DNA from: JBJXGV01 sp046160485
Lineage (GTDB): Bacteria; Orphanbacterota; Orphanbacteria; JBJXGV01
Direction of reading: 5' to 3'
Length of the DNA: 64,000 nt
Assembly (NCBI GenBank): GCA_046160485.1
Contig: JBJXGV010000060.1
Span: 56,244-120,243 of the forward strand
Part shown: piece by piece, positions 57,371 through 64,000 of the stretch
Layout: the number at the start of each line of letters is the position of its first letter
Numbering within the stretch: position 1 is the first letter of the stretch
Translations under genes and position numbers: made by a program
The notes under the pieces: model-generated
Database searches by the model: none
Seen by the model: only the letters and a program-made list of their open reading frames with translations
Told to the model about the DNA's origin: nothing

Positions 57371-60283
57371 ATGAGAGAGAACGGTTCCCGCGAGCGGTCC
57401 GCGGCGTCGAGGCGGCCTGGCGCGTTCTTGGTCGCGCTCTGCGCGTTGCTCTTCATCCTCGTCACGACGACAGCGGACGCACAGGATTCCGGATCGTCTG
57501 CAGCGTCTGCCGAGAAAGGGAAGATCAACGGCAAGGTCGTCAGCTCGGAGACGGGCGAGCCGCTCGCGTTCGCGAACATCGTTCTGTTTCAGGGCAAGCG
57601 CGGCGTCGAACCGGGCAAGCCGGCGGGAGGCGCATCGACGCAAGCCGACGGCTCGTACCGGATCGTCACGGCGCCGGGCACATACTGGATGACCGTCAGC
57701 TACATCTCGTTTAATCCGACTCACGTCGAGGAAGTCGTCGTCACCGCGGGCGGCGTGGCGGAACTCAACGTGAGCCTCGTTCCAGAGGCGGTGAAGCTCG
57801 AAGAGATTCAAGTCACCGCGACGGCGATTCGCACGAGCGAGGCGGCGCTTCTCTCGAACCAGAAGAAGTCCGCGACGGTGAGCGACGCGGTCAGCTCCGA
57901 GCAGATCAAGAAATCGACGGACTCCGACGCAGCCGAGGTGATGCAGCGCGTCACCGGCGTCTCGGTCGTCGACGACAAGTTCGTCTTCGTCCGCGGACTC
58001 GGCGAGCGTTACAGCTCGGCGCAAGTCAACGGCACGACGGTCGGGAGTCCTGAGCCGAACAAGCGGATTCTCCCGCTCGATCTCTTCGCCTCCGGGCTTC
58101 TCGACAACATCGTCGTTCAGAAGACGTACACGGTGGACAAGCCCGGCGACTTCGGCGGCGGTCTCGTCGACATCAACACACGCGAATTCCCCGGCCAAAG
58201 TAGCTGGAGCCTCGGGATCGGCTCTGGAGCGAACGGGAAGACGACGGGCGAGACGTTCCTGGTCTACGACGCCGGCAGCAAAGAATTCCTCGGTCTGGAT
58301 CTTGGCTTCGACGATGGGTCACGAGATTTGCCTTCCGCTGTCGACGAGATCGCCGGAGATCAGATCGTGCGCCAGGCGGGTGTCGGTGGTGTCGGCCTCA
58401 CGCGCGAACAGATGATCGAGGTCGCCCACTCGTTCTCGAACGTCTGGTCGCCGCGGCGCGAGTCGGGCAGGGTCCCGAGAAACATGAGCGCGTCGTACGG
58501 CAACGAGGTGCGTCCGTTCGGGCGCCCGCTCGGACTCATCTTCTCGGGATCGTACTCGAACAGTTTTCAGCGGAAGTCGGGCGAGCGGAACGCTTATCAG
58601 AACGCGCTTCTGGAACCAGCAGCCAACTATCTGACGGACGAATTCTCCAACGAGGTGCTCTGGGGATTGACGAGCAACGCGAGCCTCCGCGTCTCGAAGA
58701 GCAACACGCTGAAGTTGTGGACCATGTACAACCGATCGGCCGAAGACCTCGTTCGCAGCTACGAGGGCTACAACGACGGGCAGAGCGCCGACATTCGGAG
58801 CAACCGCCTTCAGTACGTCGAGCGTGGTCTTTTCTCCACGACAGCGGGGATGTCGCATCACCTCGCGCCGCTCCTTGGATCGACTCTCGACTGGGAGTTG
58901 AGCTACTCGATGGCGAAGCGCAACGAACCGGATCGCCGCGAGTACGTCTATCAGTTCTTCCCCTCCGAGGAGGAAGGCGTCCCGGGCGAATACCGAATGC
59001 TCATCGGCGGCGCGATCGGCACGACGTCGCGTCTCTACGAGACGCTTCACGATTGGGACCGCGGCGCGAAGGGCGATTGGAGCGTGCCGTTCCGCCAGTG
59101 GGGCGGGCTCGAGTCGAAGCTGAAGATCGGCGTGGCGTACAGCGGCAAGGATCGCGAGAGCCATCGCCGCGTGTTCCGCTACAGCGCGCGCAATCAAGGC
59201 ACGCTCGATCTCTCTGCGCCCCCCGAGTCGATCTTCACTTACGAGAACATCGAGTCGCGGACGGTGTCGCTTCAGGAAGATACGCGCTCGACGGACAACT
59301 ACTCCGGCGAGCAGAGAAGTTCGGCCGTCTACACGATGCTCGACGTGCCGCTCACGAAGCAGCTTCGGATGAACACCGGTGTGCGCATCGAGCACGTCAA
59401 CCAAGAGGTCGTCACGTTCCCGTTGTTCCAGCCCGGCGCACCGGCGTTGGTCGCGTCGCCGCGAACCACCGAAGCGCTGCCGGCCGTCAACCTCACGTAC
59501 GCGTTCAATCAAAAAACAAATTTGCGCGGCGGCTTCAGTAAGACGGTGAATCGTCCCGAGCTTTCTGAACTTTCGCCGGCGCAATACTACGACTACATCG
59601 GCGAAGAGGTGTTTCGCGGAAATCCGGACGTGCGGCCCGCCAAACTCACGAACTACGATCTGCGTCTGGAGCGCTACCCAGCGGGCGATGAGCTGCTCGC
59701 GGTCAGTACGTTCTACAAGGATCTTCGCGCGCCGATCAATCGCTCTTATCTTCCGAGTCAAGAGGACGAGATCATCAGCTCGACCAACGCGAAGGACGGG
59801 TTCATGTACGGCGCCGAGTTCGAGGCGCGCCTCGGCCTGCGTCGTGCCAGTTCCGCACTCGCGAGTTGGAAGGTGGGCGGCAATGTCACGATCGTCGAGT
59901 CCGAGGTGAGGCTCGAAGAGAACGCCGGCGAAACGCAGCGCGTCAGCTCGTTTATTCATCCGCTCGAGGGACAATCGCCGTACGTCTTGAATCTCGGCGT
60001 CTATTACGAACCGTCGAGGTCTCGATTGGCGGGGTCGGTTCTCTACACGGCGTTCGGCGAGCGCTTGGAGGTTGTCGGCGTCGGCGATCTTCCCGACAAG
60101 TTCGAGACGGCGCGCGGGAGCCTCGATGCCACACTTGCCTGGTCGCCGATGGAGGCGCTGCGTTTGAAACTCTCCGGCGAAAACCTCCTCGGCGATGACA
60201 TCCAATTCGAGCAGGCGGGTGCGATCACGCGGCGGTACGAGAAGGGGCGCAGCATCGGCCTCTCGATCTCGACGGGTTCGTGA
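57371..60283 (+). CDS. TonB-dependent outer-membrane receptor with carboxypeptidase-like N-terminal domain
   Basis: Outer-membrane protein of 970 residues. The signal peptide ends TTADA-QDS (about 44). Residues about 55-135 are a CarboxypepD_reg-like beta-sandwich (GKINGKVVSSETGEPLAFAN, TQADGSYRIVTAPGTYWMTV), as in Bacteroidetes-type receptors. A plug domain follows (SSEQIKKSTDSDAAEVMQRV, TGVSVVDDKFVFVRGLGERY, NIVVQKTYTVDKPGDFGGGLV) with barrel to the end. FGGGLVDINTREFP is a typical plug end. It ends SIGLSISTGS rather than phenylalanine. GTG 57368 and ATG 57371 are adjacent behind AGGAGG; ATG is taken. The stop overlaps the next GTG (GTGA). Confidence 0.9.
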   Translation: MRENGSRERSAASRRPGAFLVALCALLFILVTTTADAQDSGSSAASAEKGKINGKVVSSETGEPLAFANIVLFQGKRGVEPGKPAGGASTQADGSYRIVTAPGTYWMTVSYISFNPTHVEEVVVTAGGVAELNVSLVPEAVKLEEIQVTATAIRTSEAALLSNQKKSATVSDAVSSEQIKKSTDSDAAEVMQRVTGVSVVDDKFVFVRGLGERYSSAQVNGTTVGSPEPNKRILPLDLFASGLLDNIVVQKTYTVDKPGDFGGGLVDINTREFPGQSSWSLGIGSGANGKTTGETFLVYDAGSKEFLGLDLGFDDGSRDLPSAVDEIAGDQIVRQAGVGGVGLTREQMIEVAHSFSNVWSPRRESGRVPRNMSASYGNEVRPFGRPLGLIFSGSYSNSFQRKSGERNAYQNALLEPAANYLTDEFSNEVLWGLTSNASLRVSKSNTLKLWTMYNRSAEDLVRSYEGYNDGQSADIRSNRLQYVERGLFSTTAGMSHHLAPLLGSTLDWELSYSMAKRNEPDRREYVYQFFPSEEEGVPGEYRMLIGGAIGTTSRLYETLHDWDRGAKGDWSVPFRQWGGLESKLKIGVAYSGKDRESHRRVFRYSARNQGTLDLSAPPESIFTYENIESRTVSLQEDTRSTDNYSGEQRSSAVYTMLDVPLTKQLRMNTGVRIEHVNQEVVTFPLFQPGAPALVASPRTTEALPAVNLTYAFNQKTNLRGGFSKTVNRPELSELSPAQYYDYIGEEVFRGNPDVRPAKLTNYDLRLERYPAGDELLAVSTFYKDLRAPINRSYLPSQEDEIISSTNAKDGFMYGAEFEARLGLRRASSALASWKVGGNVTIVESEVRLEENAGETQRVSSFIHPLEGQSPYVLNLGVYYEPSRSRLAGSVLYTAFGERLEVVGVGDLPDKFETARGSLDATLAWSPMEALRLKLSGENLLGDDIQFEQAGAITRRYEKGRSIGLSISTGS

Positions 60284-61014
60284 GCCGGGAGCGTGCGGAG
60301 ATGCAACGGTTGAGAGCGGGACGTTTCGCGATTGCGGCGCTCGTTTTGGTCGGCGTGGCTGCCGCGAGCATCGCGGCGATACGGCGCGGACCCGACGAGC
60401 CCGCCGCCCGCACTCGCACGACAGGGGCGCAAGGCGCGTCCGCGTCGCTTACGGACCTACCGTTGGCGCCGCCGCGCACGACGGCGTCGCGTTCGGCGTT
60501 GACGAACGCGCCGGGCTACACGCCGCCCGCCGATCCCGAATCGCTCTCCGTTGCGCGCGGCCGCCGCGAAGTCGGCCCGATCGATGAGGAGCTTCTCTTC
60601 GCGAAGGCGTCGCCCGAGGAGTTGGGCCGGGAGATTCTCGCAGCGATCAACGCCGAAGACGAGCGCGTCCTGAAGCGGCTCCGGCTCAGCAAGGAAGAAT
60701 ACGCGCGCATCGTCTGGCCGGAACTCCCCGCGAGCCGCCCCATCACGAACATCTCGGTGGACGAAGCCTGGAGCAACTACCTGTTCGAGAGCGATGAGGG
60801 GATGTACCGCGCGGTCACGGACAACGCGGGGAAATCGCTTGCGCTTGAGCGAATCAGTTTCTCGGTGGGGGTGCGGCCGTACACGAATTTCAAGGTGTAC
60901 GCAGGCGCCAACCTTCACGCGCGAACCGGAGCGGGAACCGACACCGTGCTCGATTTCGCCGCGGCGTTTATCGAACGCAACGGTCGATGGAAGGTGTTCT
61001 CGTACCAGGATTGA
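60280..61014 (+). CDS. exported or membrane-anchored protein coupled to the TonB receptor
   Basis: Unrecognised protein of 244 residues. A hydrophobic segment at about 13-30 (FAIAALVLVGVAAASIAAI) is a signal or anchor, followed by a low-complexity linker to about 100. The folded part has SPEELGREILAAINAEDERV, LKRLRLSKEEYARIVWPEL and ALDFAAAFIERNGRWKVFSYQD-like end, reminiscent of small exported lipid- or ligand-binding domains, but no family is recognised. GTG at 60280 overlaps the receptor stop; ATG at 60301 is an alternative with GGAG too close. Coupling to the receptor suggests a shared job in uptake or surface assembly. Confidence 0.65.
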   Translation: MSRERAEMQRLRAGRFAIAALVLVGVAAASIAAIRRGPDEPAARTRTTGAQGASASLTDLPLAPPRTTASRSALTNAPGYTPPADPESLSVARGRREVGPIDEELLFAKASPEELGREILAAINAEDERVLKRLRLSKEEYARIVWPELPASRPITNISVDEAWSNYLFESDEGMYRAVTDNAGKSLALERISFSVGVRPYTNFKVYAGANLHARTGAGTDTVLDFAAAFIERNGRWKVFSYQD

Positions 61015-61018
61015 GTTG

Positions 61019-61048
61019 AGCGCGTGCGGCGATCGTCGCTCGCGCGCT
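61019..61048. terminator. nested hairpin between convergent genes
   Basis: AGCGCG (61019-61024) pairs with CGCGCT (61043-61048), and the inside GCGGCGATCGTCGC is itself nearly palindromic. It fills the 35 bases between the stops of the receptor partner gene and the response regulator gene. No T tract; assigned by position. Confidence 0.4.
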
Positions 61049-61049
61049 G

Positions 61050-61751
61050 CTAGTGCTCGGGCGTTCCGCGGAAGCGGTAACCGACGCCGCGCACCGTCTC
61101 GATGTAGTCGCCCGCCGTGCCGAGTTTTTGCCGCAGCCGTTTCACATGCGTGTCGACGGTGCGCGTGAAGACTTCGGCTTCGATTCCCCAAACGTCGTCG
61201 AGAAGCCGCTCGCGCGATTGCACGCGGTCGCGCCGCTCGTGAAGCGTCGTGAGGAGTCGAAACTCGAGCGCGGTGAGAGGAACCTCGCGGCCGTCCGCGA
61301 AGACGCGATGCGCGCCGTGTTCGATCGTGAGCGCGCCGAAGCGGGTCGTCGCTTCCGGTGCGGCCGCTGCGTCGACGCGTCCGCGCCGCAGGATCGCACG
61401 CACGCGCAGCACGAGTTCGCGCGTACTCACCGGTTTCACCATGTAGTCGTCCGCGCCCAATTCGAAGCCGACGACGCGATCGACCTCTTCGCCCTTCGCG
61501 GTGAGGATGAGGACGGGAACGTGCGCAAGCCGCGCTTGCGAACGAATCTTGCGGAGCACTTCGATTCCGGGACAGCCTGGGAGCATGAGGTCGAGGATCA
61601 CGAGGTCGGGCGTCTCCCGCTCGACGAGTTCGAGCCCCTCGATGCCGTGTTGCGCGCTGACGACCGCGAAGCCTTCGCGATTCAAGTTGTGGACGATCAC
61701 CTCGAGGATGTCGGGCTCGTCTTCGATCACGGCGATCTTGTGCCTGTCCAT
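61050..61751 (-). CDS. OmpR/PhoB-family response regulator
   Basis: Two-component regulator of 233 residues. The receiver domain (about 1-120) has acidic pocket Glu10-Asp11, phosphorylation site Asp54 in VILDLMLPG, Thr84 in LILTAKG and Lys106 in DYMVKPVS. The C-terminal winged helix (about 135-230) is the OmpR type: LTALEFRLLTTLHERRDRVQ, RTVDTHVKRLRQKLG and YIETVRGVGYRF. It closely resembles PhoB. No histidine kinase gene is next to it, so it is an orphan here. ATG at 61751 follows GGAGGAG. Targets are unknown. Confidence 0.93.
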   Translation of the reverse strand: MDRHKIAVIEDEPDILEVIVHNLNREGFAVVSAQHGIEGLELVERETPDLVILDLMLPGCPGIEVLRKIRSQARLAHVPVLILTAKGEEVDRVVGFELGADDYMVKPVSTRELVLRVRAILRRGRVDAAAAPEATTRFGALTIEHGAHRVFADGREVPLTALEFRLLTTLHERRDRVQSRERLLDDVWGIEAEVFTRTVDTHVKRLRQKLGTAGDYIETVRGVGYRFRGTPEH

Positions 61752-61881
61752 CGCGCTCCTCCTCCAGCGAAAGTTTCCTCTGCTAGCGTGAGGAGCCTAC
61801 GCGCGCGCGGTTAAGGCTTTGTGAAGCGGCGGTCAAGATTGTTGCGATTAGCAGACGCCTGTCGGCGTGTGCGCCCTGCGA

Positions 61882-64000
61882 CTAGATCGGCGCGATCTTG
61901 CGGACGAGGCGGAACTCGACGCGGCCCTCGGAGAGGTTGACGCTTTCGACCGCGATGCGGACTTGGTCGCCGATCGTGAAGGCGAGGCCGCTCTTGCGGC
62001 CGACGAGCGCGTGCCCCGTGTCGGAGAGGTTGAAGAAGTCGCTCGAGAGGTCGCTCACACGGATGAGGCCTTCGACGAAATACTCGATCAGCTCGACGAA
62101 GACGCCGAACTCGGCGACGCCGCTCACGAGGCCGTCGTACTCCTCGCCGACCTTGTCGAGCATGAAGCGCGCGCGCCAGTAGTCGACGACCGCGTACTCG
62201 GCGAGATCGGCCGTGCGCTCGGCGACGCTCGACGATTTCGCGGTCTCCGCGAGCGACGTCGCGCCCGGGAGCCGCGATGACTGCCCAGCCAGATGCGCCT
62301 TCAACAACCGGTGCACCATGAGATCCGGGTAGCGCCGGATCGGCGACGTGAAGTGCAGGTACGCGCGCGACGCGAGGCCGAAGTGTCCGATGTTCTGCTC
62401 GGAGTACGCGGCGCGCATCATCGAGCGCAGCAGCAGCGTGTTGAGCGCGCGCGCGGCGGGTTTTCCTTCGATCGCGTCCACGAAGTTCGCGAGCGGAATC
62501 GCGGCCGCGCTGCTCGTGGCCGGCGGCGTGAAGCCGAATGCGCGCGCGACGATCGCGAAGTTCTCGAGCTTCTTCGGGTCGGGCGGGGCGTGCACGCGGT
62601 AGATGCTCGGGTGCTTCCGCTCGACGAACCATCGCGCCACCGCTTCGTTCGCCGCGATCATCATCTCCTCGATGAGCCGGTGCGCGTCGTTGCGCTCGGA
62701 ACGGATGATCGCGTCGGGCTCGCCCGTCGTCATGTCGATGAGCACTTCGGGCTCGGGCAAATCGAAGTCGATCGAGCCGCGGCGGCGGCGTGCGCGGCGA
62801 AGGCGTGTCATCACTTCGCCCATGAGCAGAAGCTGCGGCCGCAGATGCTCGATCTCTGCGATCGTGTCGCCGCGCAGAACGGCGGCGACCTTCGTGTACG
62901 TCAGCCGCGCCGCGGAGCGAATGACGCTCTCGTAGAACGCGGTCGTGAGCACGCGCCCCTCGCGGTCGATCGTCATCTCGGCCGTGAGCGTGAGGCGGTC
63001 GACATTCGGATTGAGGCTGCAGATTCCATTCGAGAGCCGCTCGGGGAGCATCGGGATGACGCGGCTCGGGAAGTAGACGCTCGTTCCGCGGTCGCGCGCC
63101 TCGGCGTCGAGCGCGCCGCCGTCGACAACGTAGTGCGCGACATCCGCGATCGAGACCGTCAGGCGCACGACGCCGTTCGCTTCCTGCTTCACGCTCACCG
63201 CGTCGTCGAAATCGCGCGCCGTCTCGCCGTCGATCGTGACGATCGGCTCGGCGCGCAGGTCGCGCCGCCCGCGCACGTCCTCCTCGTTCACCGTTTCGGC
63301 GATCGCGCGCGCCTCCGCGAGCACCGGCTCGGGGAACTCGGCGGTCAGCCCGAAGCGGCGAATGATGCGCTCGACCTCGACTTCGGGATCGCCCTCATCG
63401 CCGAGAATCTCGAGGACGCGCGCGAGGCCGGGCCGGATCTGCGTCGGGTATTCGATGATCTCGACCTCGGCGACTTCGCCGTCAGCCACGCGTTGCGACG
63501 CGTGCGGCGTGCGCGCGGGCATATCGATCAGTTCGCCGAGGATCGGCTCGTCATCGCGCAGCTCTTCGACCGGTGGCGCGGGGCGCGTGCGCGGACTCGT
63601 GGGGCGCCCGCGACGCTCGCGCGGCTCGTCGATGACGAAACGCTGCCGGTACGTAGCGCCGTCGGGGATCAGCTCGGCGCCGCGCGGCGTCCGGCGCACG
63701 AGGCCGACGACCTGGCGGCGCGCGCGCTTGAGGATAGCGAGGAGCCGCCCCATCGTGCGCCCTTCGCGTCCTTCGCGCACCTCCGCGCGAATTTCGTCGC
63801 CATCGAGCACGCCGGCGAGTTCGTCCGGCGGCATGTAGAGATCTTCCTCGCGGCCCTCCGAGTCGACGACGAATCCGAAGCCGCGGCGATTCAGCGAGAC
63901 GCGGCCTTCGATGATGACTCGCGGTGCGCCTCGCGCGCCGCGGCTGCCGCGGTCACCGCGCGCGGGGCGATCGTCGCGCGTGGGGCGTTCGCCGCGGCCG
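61882..64000 (-). CDS. rnr: ribonuclease R, N-terminus cut by window edge
   Basis: Processive 3'-5' exoribonuclease that degrades structured RNA. At least 705 residues are present; the frame runs off the right edge. The first visible part is Arg/Gly-rich (GRGERPTRDDRPARGD), then a cold-shock domain start (IIEGRVSLNRRGFGFVVD). The RNB catalytic domain has DGETARDFDDAVSV with the metal-binding aspartates, TSVYFPSRVIPMLPERLSNG and LHFTSPIRRYPDLMVHRLL. An S1 domain near the end (YDGLVSGVAEFGVFVELIEY) is followed by FRLVRKIAPI without the lysine-rich tail of E. coli RNase R. It is oriented away from the response regulator, 130 bases apart. Confidence 0.93.
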   Translation of the reverse strand, partial: GRGERPTRDDRPARGDRGSRGARGAPRVIIEGRVSLNRRGFGFVVDSEGREEDLYMPPDELAGVLDGDEIRAEVREGREGRTMGRLLAILKRARRQVVGLVRRTPRGAELIPDGATYRQRFVIDEPRERRGRPTSPRTRPAPPVEELRDDEPILGELIDMPARTPHASQRVADGEVAEVEIIEYPTQIRPGLARVLEILGDEGDPEVEVERIIRRFGLTAEFPEPVLAEARAIAETVNEEDVRGRRDLRAEPIVTIDGETARDFDDAVSVKQEANGVVRLTVSIADVAHYVVDGGALDAEARDRGTSVYFPSRVIPMLPERLSNGICSLNPNVDRLTLTAEMTIDREGRVLTTAFYESVIRSAARLTYTKVAAVLRGDTIAEIEHLRPQLLLMGEVMTRLRRARRRRGSIDFDLPEPEVLIDMTTGEPDAIIRSERNDAHRLIEEMMIAANEAVARWFVERKHPSIYRVHAPPDPKKLENFAIVARAFGFTPPATSSAAAIPLANFVDAIEGKPAARALNTLLLRSMMRAAYSEQNIGHFGLASRAYLHFTSPIRRYPDLMVHRLLKAHLAGQSSRLPGATSLAETAKSSSVAERTADLAEYAVVDYWRARFMLDKVGEEYDGLVSGVAEFGVFVELIEYFVEGLIRVSDLSSDFFNLSDTGHALVGRKSGLAFTIGDQVRIAVESVNLSEGRVEFRLVRKIAPI

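Noticed and set aside
58319..60205. 628-codon minus-strand frame opposite the third TonB receptor
   Set aside because: Antisense shadow of a clear receptor; no motif of its own.

Overview
The window is high-GC DNA from a Gram-negative bacterium: it carries three TonB-dependent receptors, a second outer-membrane barrel, lipoproteins, Tat substrates and periplasmic multihaem cytochromes. Four secreted proteins end in the same Ig-like module (N-x-PNPF start, a GVY-Y/F-x-L stretch, a final basic strand such as KMVLLR). This combination is typical of candidate phyla of the FCB group such as Eisenbacteria. That placement is an inference from protein style; there is no rRNA or tRNA gene here to confirm it. 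There is no phage, IS element or CRISPR array, and genes are tightly packed.

Layout. 1-7.8 kb: a zinc alcohol dehydrogenase cut by the window edge, a GT-C membrane glycosyltransferase, a CHRD protein, selD, a Kef-type antiporter and a secreted BNR-like protein. 7.8-20.5 kb: an envelope region with a TonB receptor coupled to a second BNR-like secreted protein, an octahaem cytochrome c with a small membrane partner, a second TonB receptor, a transglutaminase-like protein, a NADAR protein with an export signal coupled to an outer-membrane barrel, and a DUF4097-like repeat protein. 20.6-25.6 kb: a small HTH protein, divergent from a seven-gene arsenic operon arsR-arsC-acr3-arsP-arsE-arsF-arsG. 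26-32.7 kb: a two-gene 2-oxoacid:ferredoxin oxidoreductase, a phosphodiesterase lipoprotein, infA and a PDZ-hydrolase fusion. 32.7-38.4 kb: msrA, a secreted PHP-domain protein, msrPQ and a parDE toxin-antitoxin pair. 38.4-52.3 kb (minus strand): a cytochrome c/TPR protein followed by three TMTC-like GT-C/TPR paralogues in one overlapping operon, then a cysteine-synthase homologue, a giant sortilin-like BNR protein and a small exported protein that seems to use an ACG start. 52.3-64 kb: queF, an alpha/beta hydrolase, a Tat-exported superoxide dismutase, a secreted beta-helix protein, a third TonB receptor with a coupled lipid-anchored or exported partner, an OmpR-type regulator and RNase R, cut by the right edge.

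How genes work together. The ars genes read as one transcript: six of the seven are joined by start/stop overlaps or, for arsE, a short gap with a strong ribosome binding site. Together they cover arsenate reduction, arsenite efflux and, by homology to arsEFG and arsP, handling of organoarsenicals. The cytochrome/TMTC operon joins a putative periplasmic electron carrier with three membrane O-glycosyltransferase-like proteins and is the least explained system in the window. MsrA, MsrPQ and the Tat-exported superoxide dismutase suggest oxidative stress defence that extends to the periplasm. Several genes (glycosyltransferase at 699, PHP protein at 33466, queF at 52353, possibly the phosphodiesterase at 29164) have a -10-like hexamer only 6-8 bases before the start codon, suggesting leaderless transcripts.
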